From Craspedostauros australis (lineage: Eukaryota; Bacillariophyta; Bacillariophyceae; Mastogloiales; Achnanthaceae): DNA of 64,000 bases. The position numbers and the translations under genes are program-made. Below, piece by piece: positions 41,670 to 52,762 of this stretch (its first letter is position 1; the number at the start of each line of letters is the position of its first letter). The notes beneath the pieces are model-generated. The model made no database searches and was not told the origin of the DNA. It saw nothing but the letters and a program-made list of their open reading frames with translations. Location of the stretch: the NCBI GenBank assembly GCA_026770025.1, contig JAMXDE010000007.1, forward strand, positions 620,001-684,000, read 5' to 3'.

Positions 41670-44576
41670 CTATTCTTCTCTGTGGAATTCCGCGGTGTGG
41701 TGACCCTTCGGTTGCGCAATTGAGAATTTCTTTCTCAAGGAATCGTACCGCCTCATGTCATCATCAGATACGCTTGGCGTGACTTGATCAAGGGATTGGA
41801 TCAGGTCTGCGGCTGTGACGACTGGCGATCTCGCCTCGCGAGGCCAGCTCGAGATGACATCCTGCACCGGGATGTTTGCTTGGGATGCGTCCGATTCTGC
41901 CTTGCAGCATACACGTTGAATTGCCACCGACAATGCTGCCGACACGACTGCCGAGAAGTCCGCGCCCGTGAAGTTTGCCGGGGCACGCGTAGCGACCTGC
42001 TTTGCAACCTCCGCCGCGTCTTCATCCAGAGTGAGCTTGCGGAGCTGGGCTTGCAGAACCGATGCCCGCTTGTTGATGTCATCGACAACGCCTAGATACA
42101 CCATCCGATTCATTCGTCGGAGTAATCCTGGATCGAGAAGATCCGGCCGGTTGGTTGCCCCGATCATGATGATGATGCATTGGTCCTTGCGCTCCTTGTC
42201 GATCTCTGTGAACAGCGCCGCCACAACTCGGTCCATGACGCCGCCGCCGTCGCCAGCAAATCCTCGTTTGGGTGCCAGACTATCGAGCTCATCAAAAAAG
42301 AGAATGGCGGCCTTGCATGCGTTTTGGATTGCCGTTCTGTGCGCGGATGCGAAGATGGCTCTGATGTTGGATTCGGTTTCGCCGACGTAGCTTCCCAAGA
42401 GCTCCGGGCCCTTCACGGAGACGAATGGAAGCTTACATTCGGTCGCCACCGCCTTGGCCACGAGAGTCTTGCCAGTCCCAGGCGGCCCGTACAGCAGAAT
42501 CCCTGCAGATGACTTCATCGGTGGGAACAATCGCGGGTGTTGGAGCGGAAGATCGATGATGTCTCTAATCTGCTGTCGAACCTCTAGCATGCCTCCAATG
42601 TCATCCCATCGGACGTTGGACACCTTCGAGGATGCCGAAGTTGCTGCGCGACGACGCGATTGCAATTCTCTGATGCAATCATCCAACACCGCGATGGCAT
42701 CGTCCTCCGAAGCATCTTGGCTGTTTGCGCTGTCGCTGTTTCTTTGATGACGCAACGTTGATGATTTGCCCTTCGTCTCCTCCCTCAAGAGTCCAAACCT
42801 CCTCCTTATCCATGCCAAATCATCAACGTTCTTGCCGACGCACTTGCGATAAAAGTCGTCGCTGTGCACCGCATTGGTTCCCCACACGAATTTGATGTAG
42901 TCCATTCCAGGTGCATCCAGAGAGATGGATGGCTGTGACATGCCCTGAAGCATTGGTCCATTCTGCAATGGCCGTACTGTGGAGAGTATCACCGTCAATG
43001 GATGGCATGTGCTGCACTTCGGGGGAGCATGTAATTTGTTGCTGATTGCGGCACCCCTGCCAGCTTTGTTGGTCACGGACTGCATGTCGGTCACTGGAGG
43101 CATTCCGTACGATGCCAGCGCCTCCGTGATGACAGACCAAAATCGCCCCTCCGCATCCTCCCGCTCTTGTTCGTCGCCGCACCATTCGAGTTGATGATCG
43201 AACTCTTGCAGATGCAGCACACAAGGCTCCATGCGCTTCTTGCGTATATAATCTAATACAATCTCGAGACCATTGAGCTGGTCTCGCAACGCACCCGTTG
43301 TGGGAGTGTAATCTCCCTGATGATGGCGCAGTGCGAAGGTGCACAACGATCGAACGGTGATGCATCGCATTCCCGCCGCGTGTGCTGCCAGCTGGATACA
43401 ATGCGCTGCTCCATGCTGACTCTGCGATCCCAAGACATGAAAGACACAATCCCGGGGCGCGTTTCCGGAATGGAACATGAGACGGCTGACAATCTGCTCA
43501 TGGTTGGGGTACGGCGACGGTGAGGATGACACTGAGAGTGGCAGGGAGTTCTGGTTGTGGCGATGTCTGTTTGGCTTTTGCGCTGCAGGTGCCGTTGTTG
43601 CATGCGTCATGGATTCGCAATACGTCTGAAGTGATCGTAGCGGTGGCAGTCGCAGTACACGTTGAGATTTGGGCAACGGCGACAAGTCAAGCTCGATGCT
43701 CGTGTACTTCGTCACGATGTACAACGGTATCGATAGATGCGTTTGGTCTTTGCTTTCGCTTCGGCTTTGACTTTGCTCTGACACGCTGGTTGGCGGCGGT
43801 TCGCACTGCAGGACTTCGTAGAAAAAGATCCTGTTGCCACTGGAGCTGTACACAGATATCATATGTGATGGTGTCTTCTGAATCAATCTGCCGCGGCAGG
43901 GCAAGGCCCAACTGTCATCATCTTCAACCTGGCTCCCAGAAGGACGCCGAGCAGCGGCATCGGAAGTAGCAACAGCAGCATCATCATGATCATCGTCATG
44001 AGGAGAGCCAAGGGGCCGGAGCATAACGCGACTTGCTTCGGTTGGTTCCAACCTGTGAAGCTGGATGTAGCATTGAGCGCTGCTTCTTCTTCTCCTGTCT
44101 TTGCCGAGATTGTGGCAAGCTGTGTCGTCGTCGATGACACCACAGCCATCCATTCGATGTACGCCAGTGCGTCTGCCATCTCTTTCCTCCTTTTCACCGG
44201 CGATGTCGCACAACCAACCAAATCCCAAGTTCGCCGCTGTCAGAGGCGAGATCTCAATCAAATCGTTTTCATCATGATCTACCCATGCCTTGCCATCCTC
44301 CACATCTATCAGCTTCAACGGAATCACCACGCGTTGATTGCCCTTTCGCAGCAGCACCCGATCTCCATCCTTGGCACCCAGACGACGAAACAACGATATC
44401 GAGGTGGTGCTGGCAACATGGGGATCTGTTGGCACTGTGTTGCGACTGCCATTGTTGGTGGAGCACGCGATTTGCGATGTGGTCACGACGCATCGTGTCG
44501 CGATCTCGCTGTCCGTGACGCCGATCGGCTGTGGCGTTGCAAAGTCGTTGCAACGATGCAGCGGCATCCGTTTCAT
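41670..44576 (-). CDS. PEX6: PEX6 peroxisomal AAA+ ATPase
   Basis: This is a 968-residue AAA+ protein of the peroxisomal PEX1-PEX6 motor, which extracts the PEX5 receptor from the peroxisome membrane. The active D2 domain shows VRWDDIGGM, a DLPLQHP segment, Walker A GPPGTGKT (about 42465-42488), GPELLGSYVGETE, Walker B ILFFDELDS and the PEX6-type GGVMDRVVAAL. A degenerate D1 region precedes it and lacks Walker A, as in many PEX6 proteins. In the second region of homology the usual LLRPGRFD reads LLRRMNRMVYLG, consistent with loss of Pro-Gly between the two arginines. The frame from 44831 starts with GTG; the ATG at 44576 (or 44567) gives the usual family length. It is tandem with the downstream-coordinate transporter B on the same strand. 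Confidence 0.88.
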   Translation of the reverse strand: MKRMPLHRCNDFATPQPIGVTDSEIATRCVVTTSQIACSTNNGSRNTVPTDPHVASTTSISLFRRLGAKDGDRVLLRKGNQRVVIPLKLIDVEDGKAWVDHDENDLIEISPLTAANLGFGWLCDIAGEKEERDGRRTGVHRMDGCGVIDDDTACHNLGKDRRRRSSAQCYIQLHRLEPTEASRVMLRPLGSPHDDDHDDAAVATSDAAARRPSGSQVEDDDSWALPCRGRLIQKTPSHMISVYSSSGNRIFFYEVLQCEPPPTSVSEQSQSRSESKDQTHLSIPLYIVTKYTSIELDLSPLPKSQRVLRLPPLRSLQTYCESMTHATTAPAAQKPNRHRHNQNSLPLSVSSSPSPYPNHEQIVSRLMFHSGNAPRDCVFHVLGSQSQHGAAHCIQLAAHAAGMRCITVRSLCTFALRHHQGDYTPTTGALRDQLNGLEIVLDYIRKKRMEPCVLHLQEFDHQLEWCGDEQEREDAEGRFWSVITEALASYGMPPVTDMQSVTNKAGRGAAISNKLHAPPKCSTCHPLTVILSTVRPLQNGPMLQGMSQPSISLDAPGMDYIKFVWGTNAVHSDDFYRKCVGKNVDDLAWIRRRFGLLREETKGKSSTLRHQRNSDSANSQDASEDDAIAVLDDCIRELQSRRRAATSASSKVSNVRWDDIGGMLEVRQQIRDIIDLPLQHPRLFPPMKSSAGILLYGPPGTGKTLVAKAVATECKLPFVSVKGPELLGSYVGETESNIRAIFASAHRTAIQNACKAAILFFDELDSLAPKRGFAGDGGGVMDRVVAALFTEIDKERKDQCIIIMIGATNRPDLLDPGLLRRMNRMVYLGVVDDINKRASVLQAQLRKLTLDEDAAEVAKQVATRAPANFTGADFSAVVSAALSVAIQRVCCKAESDASQANIPVQDVISSWPREARSPVVTAADLIQSLDQVTPSVSDDDMRRYDSLRKKFSIAQPKGHHTAEFHREE

Positions 44577-44987
44577 GTGGATGTGTGTGGTGTCTACAGT
44601 ACTCTGCGCGTATGCACAATCGCGCTCTGTGGCAAGAAGGGGGTGGTGCTGATGAGGCGGCTCATGAAAAATTGTGCCGGAACGAAGCAGTGCGTCGTGG
44701 GAGACATGAAGTCGGCACTCACAGTATCTTTCGCGGCAATTGGTCTGTTTGCACGGAAAAAGTACGTGCCCGAGAGTGCTCACAGATCGTAGGTTGTCCA
44801 CTCTCACAACTGCACTCGCATGACACGACACAATGTACTAGTCCAGTCCAGTCTAGATTGTAGTAAAGTGCAATTCCACGTACTCAACGTACGCTCTGCT
44901 TTGTCGCATTTCCACTGCTCTGCATACCCATCGTAACTCATGTATAATATGATGTTATTGTTTGCTTAATTTCTTCGTTCCTTTGCT
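44577..44987. other. Spacer between transporter B and PEX6
   Basis: PEX6 promoter/leader and transporter B 3' flank, on the minus strand. The PEX6 frame is open across part of it without an ATG. A/T-rich 44930-44975 may hold polyadenylation signals of transporter B. No separate gene is seen. Confidence 0.5.
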
Positions 44988-46016
44988 CTAGTTCGTATGC
45001 TTCTTCTTGGATCTTGTTTTGGCTTGTAGCTCCGACAGGATGCCGGAAACAGCCAGGCCGATTCCGGACCAGCCCATGACGGACAGGGAATGGCCCTTGA
45101 GGAAGATGGAGAGGAGAACGGAAAAGATCTTGCGGGTCGTGGTGACGGTCGACAAGATGAGCGGATCGAAGTTGGCGATGGTGTAGAAGATGAAGGACTG
45201 ACCGACGGCGGAGCAGACGGCGAACTTGACGATCTTGGACATGATATCAGGGTTGGCGACGAGGAAGGAGACGCCGGAGTTGATCTGTCCCAATCCACCC
45301 GCGATGACAGTGGCGGTGAGGCACATGAACAGGTTGGTCCAGAACATGAAATCGTATGGCTTTGGCTTGACGCCCAGCTTGGCTGTCTCCGTCTTGAGTC
45401 GCTTTTGGAATCCAGCCGTGACTCCGTCGAGCACGAGGGACATGATGATATAGACAACGCCGAGGGTGGAGCTCTCCGCGCCGCCTCCCTTCTTCTTGCC
45501 GAGGGAGACGATGGCGGTACCACCGATGATGGCGGCGACCTGCAGGTACTCGCGCAGCTCGTACTTGGCCCCGCCAAGGAGGAGCGATCCGACCATGACT
45601 GGGGCCATCTTTCCGCTCTTTGCCAGTGTGGCGACGGGGAAGGACAGTCCGTTGGCAAGGGCGAGACTGGTGCATGCCTTGGCGGAGACCTGGGCGGCAC
45701 CGGAGATCCCGAACATTCGAAGTGGAATTCCCTTGGTGGCGCCGGTCACCTGCATTCCGACAAATCCGATGATGACGTTGGCGAGCGCCTCGAGGACCTG
45801 GAGGAACCAGGCCTGCTTGAAGGTGGTTCCATCAGCCGCAACGTAACGGAAGACATCCTCCTGAAGGGATCCGTAGTACAAGAAGGCTCCATAGATACCG
45901 CCGGCTCCGATGAGGAGCTTCATGCCATCCGGGATTCCTCCCGAGGGTGTGGCTGGGGGTGCTTTGGCCATGGCTGCGGAGGGCTGTGTCGCTCTGAAGA
46001 CGGGAAGGAGTGACAT
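44988..46016 (-). CDS. UAA-family nucleotide(-sugar) transporter, SLC35B1-like, copy B
   Basis: A 342-residue transporter that shares all family segments with copy A (GIYGAFLYYGSLQEDV, KACTSLALANGLSFP, LAKSGKMAPVM, TTTRKIFSVLLSI). Its length matches typical SLC35B1 proteins, with about ten membrane helices and a short N-terminus. The C-terminal tail RSKKKHTN is lysine-rich, near but not exactly a KKxx signal, consistent with ER/Golgi residence. Codon bias is stronger than in copy A, suggesting the more highly expressed copy. It lies 11 kb from copy A in the opposite orientation. Substrate is uncertain; ATP/ADP or a UDP-sugar are the family possibilities. Confidence 0.93.
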   Translation of the reverse strand: MSLLPVFRATQPSAAMAKAPPATPSGGIPDGMKLLIGAGGIYGAFLYYGSLQEDVFRYVAADGTTFKQAWFLQVLEALANVIIGFVGMQVTGATKGIPLRMFGISGAAQVSAKACTSLALANGLSFPVATLAKSGKMAPVMVGSLLLGGAKYELREYLQVAAIIGGTAIVSLGKKKGGGAESSTLGVVYIIMSLVLDGVTAGFQKRLKTETAKLGVKPKPYDFMFWTNLFMCLTATVIAGGLGQINSGVSFLVANPDIMSKIVKFAVCSAVGQSFIFYTIANFDPLILSTVTTTRKIFSVLLSIFLKGHSLSVMGWSGIGLAVSGILSELQAKTRSKKKHTN

Positions 46017-46560
46017 GAAGAATCAGCACGTGCGAAGATCGTGATCGGCGCGATGATAAATCGAGACGAATCCAGTTGGGTTAGAGTAGACGAGATGAGT
46101 TGAGTGCGATGATGCGAGTTCTTTGTATTTGTTCGTGTATGGTATGGCATGGTATCAAATGGTTTGGTCCGTGTGATTGCGATCGTCGCAGTGGTGATGG
46201 CACCGGCACCAGCACCAGCACCGGCGACGATGCATCAGGCAAGAGAGGATGGCATTTGGATTTCAACGAGGCACGATCTCATTAGGTCAGGCAATGCATC
46301 TGGTTCATTGATCAGTTCATTGATTGAAGGGTCGATTGAATGACTGATCGAGCGACCGGCCCGGTTGGATCAACCTTGGCGCATCGACAGCGATGAATCC
46401 AACCACGTATCCGTCCTCAGACCCAAGCCTCACCCTTTCGGTGACAGCGACGTGGTAGCGCTGACTATGATTTCCAGGACTCAACGATGACGATTCAACG
46501 AATATGATCATGAGCGAGAATCTCGAGGAGATCTGCCTTCCAATTCGTTTGATGTTGCAC
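46017..46560. other. Spacer upstream of transporter B
   Basis: Contains TGGTATGGCATGGTATC repeats (46138-46156), an (ACCGGC/ACCAGC)n run (46201-46225) and ATTGA repeats near 46305-46340. A minus-strand frame at 46317-46511 is open but unsupported. No gene is assigned. Confidence 0.5.
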
Positions 46561-46812
46561 TCACTCTGGTGTTGGTGTTGTGGTTGTTTCTAGCGTTCCA
46601 GTTGCTCCTGCAGGTGACACTTGAGCTACTGTGGACGACAGTTTGGGTTGTTGTTGGTGTTGTTTGTTGGTGGAAGCCAAGGTGACAGTCGGTGAGAAAT
46701 TGGTGGAGGCAGCGCCGCTGGCCTGGGAGATGGCGGAGACCTGGAGCTGGTCGTTCAATGACAATGCGAGGAGCAGAATCAAGACCGAGCAGACGGATTT
46801 GCAACGCAGCAT
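46561..46812 (-). CDS. Possible small secreted protein
   Basis: An 83-residue frame begins with a convincing signal peptide (MLRCKSVCSVLILLLALSLN, cleavage likely after VSA) and continues with a Ser/Thr/Gln-rich tail. No family is recognised. The frame ends in a GTGAGT sequence, so it might instead be a first exon of a longer gene, though no clear partner exon is seen. The secretion signal is the only support. Confidence 0.35.
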   Translation of the reverse strand: MLRCKSVCSVLILLLALSLNDQLQVSAISQASGAASTNFSPTVTLASTNKQHQQQPKLSSTVAQVSPAGATGTLETTTTPTPE

Positions 46813-48006
46813 CTTTGGATCCTTGTTTGAAGTACTGTGTTGTGGAGTGCTCAACTCTGATCGATGGTATGTGCACTGATGACTTTGATGCACACGTATT
46901 CGTAATCGTATTTGTGTGACTTCACGTGAAGTTGTGTGGACTTGTGTGAACTTGTGCGTATTGGAGAATCAGTCTTCTCGGAGGGAGATGAAAACGGAAT
47001 GGAAAGCTCGACGCAAGAGGAACGCAATGGTGCAATCAAACAGGCACAGACTCTGCTTTCCTTTACTTTGCTTTGGTCAGCTGGGGTTGGCTGTGGTTTT
47101 CAGGAGCTGTGTGTATTGCTGCTATGCGGTACTCTGCTGATAACTCACCTTGAAACGAGGGAGAGAGAGGCGGAAGGTGAAAAAGAGTTGCCGATCGATC
47201 GATGTGTACTCGTACTGTTATGCATGTGTTCGTAGGAACTCTGTGGGCAACCCGATGGAACCGATGGAATCCAATCCGAATTCACGAAGAAGAGAAGAAG
47301 GACGGCGGCAGGGGACCACAGCCACAACGACGACAGTGGCGTGAAGTGGCGCGAGCGGAACATCAACACATTGAGTACGTAGTCAAGGAGCGAGAACGAA
47401 ATCAACAACACAACCCCAACGCACACATCACCACAAAACACGAAGCACGAAGCACGAAGTGCAAAGAGAACGCACGCAAACTTGGCCAACGACAAACGTT
47501 GAATGGTTGTGTGTGTACGTGCGAAAACTCCACGAGGTCGTTTGTGACATCAACTCCACGTGGAAGCGATGATGTGATTGGCTATTCTTCGCAAGTACGA
47601 CAAGGTACCTGCAATGCGTCCGAGTCTGAGTACTCCAAAACTAATGATATATCACATGAGAGGTATATATATTTGTATCTCTGACTTGGTATATCCATCC
47701 AAACATGTGGCGCCAAAACTGGATCACAAACCATTCTTCGGCGATCCGTCACAATCCGACACAGCAACAGGACGGCTGCGTGACCATGCGCACTCCGGAT
47801 GGAATAGCGCATCGGTGCAGCAGCTCGTACTGCATACACTACGACCATCGTCGCTGTGACAACGCAAACTATACCATATCATACATTAATCGTCTTCATC
47901 GATAGTTGCAGTGGCGGCTGTGTGGACATCGCTGATCGTTCATCGAATCATCCGCAGAATCATCCCAGCAAGCGTCCATCGAACTGTTCACCCTTTTCGC
48001 TTCAAC
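46813..48006. other. Divergent spacer, 1.2 kb
   Basis: Holds ACTTGTGTGA-type repeats (46920-46955), ACGAAGC direct repeats (47439-47460) and TATATAT near 47662-47670. The TANGO6-like frame is open back to 47911 but starts there with GTG. No gene is seen. Confidence 0.5.
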
Positions 48007-51000
48007 ATGGGCGCAGATGCAACGCAGACGCACAAGGATGACCGCAAATCGGAGGATTTGGTGGTCCAGAGAGCAGCCGCCGTAGTGTCATGCATCCAGC
48101 ACTTCATCGATACGGTGAGGACCTGCTTCCCCACCGTACAGACGAAACCCACGGGCGCATGCAACGAGGTGTCGAAGCAAGCTGTCTCACGCACGGTCGC
48201 AACCAACCAAGAACCGGAACGAACGAATCTCCTTTCCGCGTTGCAGGACAGTTCTAATGATGGCACATGCCTTGCCGGTGTTCAAGATATGCGCCAACGC
48301 CATCAGATGGACTCAACGCAGCAACGTCAGACCGACTGTGATGAGCGTTGCGTGATGATCTCGAACTTCGTGCATCCCATTCTCCAGGAGCTCTACGATT
48401 GTTATGCGGCGTTGGATGAACGCATTCGGTCGGCTCCAACACAGCACGAGCCGCGCAACGGCAAGATCAAGCAGATCGGAAAGCGCAACCGACCAGCACC
48501 GCCACCGGGCATGCTCTCGATCCAGAACTACACAGACGTCGCTTGTCTCTTGGAATTCCTCGTCTGCACCAGCATCCTGCCGAATTTAGAACAGCACATT
48601 CTCACGACCGCCAAAGACAGAATCACGTCTTTCCTTCCCAAATCCCTGGCGGGAAGGATCCCACGTGCCGCATTATATTGGGGCTCACAGCGATCGACCA
48701 TCTCCGACGAATGGCGGCGGGAGGAGCTCCGAGCATCGACGCTACTATTGGGCAACATCGTCTTGCTTGATCGATTCCGACCCATGTTGCTGCCCCGGCA
48801 TCTGCCGGATCTCATTGCGGCGTTGCTTCAGCTCAATCAGCTCATGATGGCGACAAACCAATCGGAATCTCCAATCGGGCTGTTGGAATTGCAGCAAGCG
48901 TGTGGTGTGGATGACGACAACAGTGAGAACGGCATAAACCATCAACATCGTCCGAAGCCTGCACCCGTCCCTGTGATACTGAGAGTGAAAGCATTCCAAA
49001 CGCTTCTGCAGCATGGTAGGAAAGCACCGAAATGGCTGAAGCAAAGCATTTCGAAACACCTGGATCATGTGGCATGCGCAGACTTGACTTCATTGCTTCT
49101 CGTCTTCTGTCCCCCCACTGGCACCAACGAGAATACTGCGACATCAGCCTCGCAACGTCTGGGGAAAAGTTTGGCACAATCGGCGACTGCATGGCATCAG
49201 CGACGACAGCAGCGTTTTTGCGAACAGCTGCTCGGCGTCTCCGAAATGGCAATCGACGATGTGGGGAAAGCACAGAACACCAAAGTGGCTGCCATCCAAA
49301 CGGTGTGGGCGGCCCTCCTGAACTCATCCGAATCTTGGATCGCCACGAATTTCGCATGCGTGGTGCTCAACAATCTGATTGGGACAGGTGATGTTATCAG
49401 TGATACGAGTATCGCAGAGGCAATTGCGCAAACCAACATCAGCACGGCCCCAAGCACCACCGCTCGTAGCGAAGGCAGTATCCTGATCCACAGAACAATC
49501 CGCGCTTTGTGCGGACTCTTCTCCTTCGTACCGCCATTAATCAACGTGCAGAAGGTATGCCAGGGTCTGTGCTTCACGCAATCTCAGCATGGAGGCGGCA
49601 CCGTTATCACACAACTCCTGCAGCTGGCATCGACAACGGCCGCTCTCAAGTCGACAGCAAAAGAGGAAGCAAAATACGCTCTTCGAGCGATCGCTCACAT
49701 CACCTGCACACAGGCCTCGTTTCAAACAATCGCAGACGCGGACGCGATTGCGAAAGGCAACTGTGTCATGGCACTGTCCTTCATCTATGCCACGTCACGA
49801 GCCGTCACCGTCCATCACGATGGTGGGAATGCCAGCAACGGCGTCCATGCGAGAATACAATACAACATCACACCAGCAGACACTCGCAATACTCTTGACA
49901 CAATCACCGTGACGAAAAGCCGTCGCATGAACAGCGAGGGCAATGGGGTTGGCATGGGCTATAGCGACGGCGCCCAAGAAATTGAAGACCTCACGAATCG
50001 AACAGCAGTCATTATGGATGGCATCATCCGTCCGATGCTCGCACACAAGCTGCAGCCAACGCCCGCCTCCAGCATGGACGACAGTCAGTCGGAGATCCGC
50101 AATCTGCCCCACGAAATGCTTCGCATCTCACTGGGATTGTACCTTTTTGGCACTTCCACCTCTCTGCGGAACCAAGTTGATCCCAAGCTTCTGCATCCCT
50201 TGCGACTGGCTGCGTTAGCAGTGCTGCCTGTGCTGTGCGAAAAGCTATCATTCGATGAAATCATTGTCGGCGACAATGCGGACGGGTCTGGCATCCTCTC
50301 CACCTTGCTGCTCATCTTGTTCAACGCGTACAAGCACATGGCGGCACCCAAGCAAGCCGTTGGCCAGCAAAGCACCGCCGACGGAACCGAAAAGCTGCAG
50401 CGAGCAGCAACGTCAGCGTCGTTCGATTTCGTTGATGATTTGGTTAACTTCTTGAAGATCATGAAGTTGAGCACTTCCTTGGTGATAAATAACAACGGGA
50501 ACAGCAGCAGCAACAACAACAACAACGGCAGTATTGGAGCCGATGACGAAAACGATGACGAAACACTGGTCTCCATCCTTTCGACAGTGCTTAGTATCCT
50601 CATCACAATCCTCGAGGGTGGCTCGGGAAAGCGATCGAATGCCGAAGAGGAGCTGCTAAAGATGTTTCCAAATGTCCTATTGCCGTTTGTGGATGTTGCA
50701 GCCTTCTCGAAGTCGAGCGACGTGTGGAAGCTTGCTGCCCCAAGTCTGGCAGATATGGCGAGCCACGGCATTGCTTTGCTAGCGGCGAGACAGGCGGATG
50801 GGAGCAGCGATGATATCACCAGTGATGTTGCCAGCTCTGATAATGATGATGAGATCATAACCTTTGCGAGAGTGCGGGGCGATCTGCAATCCGAGCAGCC
50901 ACCAATCCGCGCAAGGGGCGTAGTGACTCTCGGGCGTATGGTCCGAGCGAAGCTGTGGTCTGAACCAAGCAAGGAACAACCGAAGATACAAATTATTGGA

Positions 51001-52350
51001 AGAGAGGAGGAGAATGCGGATGGTGACGAATTTGAAGCCATGCTGCATACATGTCTGGAGTTGGCGACACGAGCACTGAATGATTCAGAATCCTACGTGT
51101 ACCTGGCGGTAAGTCAAGTCTTACCAGTTGTGAATACAATACGCCTTGTCGAATTGCGTTCCCGTACTATACCATGTACACTCGAGCGTGTCAACGCAAC
51201 GCCATGTCCGTGCCTATAGCAGCTGAGTATTCATGGTAACTCGCCATGTCATATGTTCAGATTTACTCACCCTGCTGCTTCACTATCGCTCCTGACGAGC
51301 ATCTCGCTGGACTGCTCGCATCTTCATTGCATCACATCGCATTGTCTTGCACTGCATCATATTCAAATGGCTATCATCTGACGTACACTCTAGGCCATCC
51401 AAACAATTGCGGTGCTCGCGGATTCTCGACCCAAGGTCATCCTCCCGAAGCTGGCTTACATGATCGTGACGGGCATGGTTGAACCCACCACCAGCAGTAC
51501 TTCGACACCCGAGCAGTTACATCCGGAGACTGCGATAGTGCTCAAGCCCGAACAAAGGATCAAGCTTGCCGAGAGTCTCATCTTTAGCATCCGAAGACGG
51601 GCAAGCACCATGGAATTCTTTCCGCTGATCCTGGAGATGATGGTTTATGGTGGTAGCGATCGCATAGGTTCTTCTGACATGAACGGCGATTTGAGAGAAG
51701 GCGAAAAGAAGCTGATCGCGGTTGAGACGCATGAGTATTTCCTTGGAGAGACGAAGACGGACAGCAGCGGCGATGCCGGTGATGATGCGCACGCAACTTC
51801 GCTGGAAGAGAAAAAGATGCGTATCCACACAGGCGGCCCTGTGTTCGCCGTGGAAGAGGCGGATATGGTTGCAGCCGCCCGGCTGAATGTGGTATCCGAA
51901 CTATTGGCGGCATCCGCCCCCGCGGCTCTCTCGCCTTACTGCGCTCTGTTGGTGGACACGGTGAAGTCGTGCCTCCTGCTGACGGACCGCCGCCAACTAT
52001 CCCGATCGGCCGCCGCCCTTGCGCGTGACTTGTACCAAGCCGTGCAGCAGGAGCAGGTCGTGTTGGAAGCTGCATTGAGTGAATCCGCACGCATCGACGA
52101 TTCCATGGTTCGTTTTTCCACCTCGTTCGTAGCGGCAGACGAGGAATCCCTGTTCCATGTGGTGCGCGCCGTTGCCAGCGGCAAATCCGCAGACCGTGGA
52201 CCCATGGATCCAGCGACGACATCCAGGTGCACGGAGGCCATCGAGGTCCGACGCAGCGTCAAGCGGGATGGCATGCTGGATGTTGCCAATGCGGTCTTTG
52301 GGACCAGCCAGAAGCGCGGCAATATCCTCAACATCGTGGAACGATCGTAG
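48007..52350 (+). CDS. TANGO6/RTP1-like HEAT-repeat protein
   Basis: Two exons, 48007-51108 and 51394-52350, give 1352 residues of alpha-helical HEAT/ARM-type repeats. The C-terminal third matches the RTP1/TANGO6 signature. A PPIRARGVVTLGRMV segment precedes DSESYVYLA|AIQTIAVLAD, split exactly by the intron. RIKLAESLIFSIRRR and then a helical SPYCALLVDTVKSCLLL block follow. In yeast Rtp1 helps assemble and import RNA polymerase II; animal TANGO6 is linked to secretion. The middle carries a poly-Asn stretch and acidic low-complexity loops. The ATG at 48007 (MGADATQ) is the first in frame; upstream is open but begins with GTG. The N-terminal half is too divergent to place motifs. Confidence 0.78.
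51109..51393 (+). other. Intron of the TANGO6/RTP1-like gene
   Basis: GTAAGT donor, CTCTAG acceptor, 285 bp, phase 0. Joining restores the family motif YVYLA-AIQ. Confidence 0.88.
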
Positions 52351-52762
52351 GATACGATTGTGTGATACCAAAGTAGTGCGAGTATGGTGTTTACCCGGAA
52401 CGTAGCTTGGAATAGTATTATTTGATACGAAATCATGAAGAAAGCTTAAGCGGACAATAGGAAACGCTTGATGACAGGCAATGCCCTTCAACTTTTCTGC
52501 ACATGTATTAGCATCAATGTTCGCGTCGTGGCGAAACGTGCAGAAGTCTGGTACCACGCGCTCTGAGTCATCATCGGCGACTTTCACGTTTTCGCCATTG
52601 CCACCATTGAGCCATCTCACAACGCAAAACCCACAAACAGGAGAAGCGCAGAAGCCATCAAGTCCATCTCTGTTCAGAGGTTCTCCCTCCTTGACGAAGC
52701 AGCAGGCAGCCGTCACAGTCGGTAATCGTCCCATCTATTGCACTCTTTTTGGTGCAACAACA
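52351..52762. other. Spacer upstream of the twin CX9C gene
   Basis: The frame of the next gene is open from an ATG at 52481 (94 extra codons), but this extension has no conserved feature and was left out. It probably holds the promoter and leader. Confidence 0.5.

Noticed and set aside
46317-46511. Minus-strand ORF as a second exon of the small secreted protein
   Set aside because: The only introns that would join them are about 50 bases or less, with no convincing acceptor.
52481-52762. 94-codon extension of the twin CX9C protein
   Set aside because: No conserved feature, and the family is short; the MGASAS start fits better.
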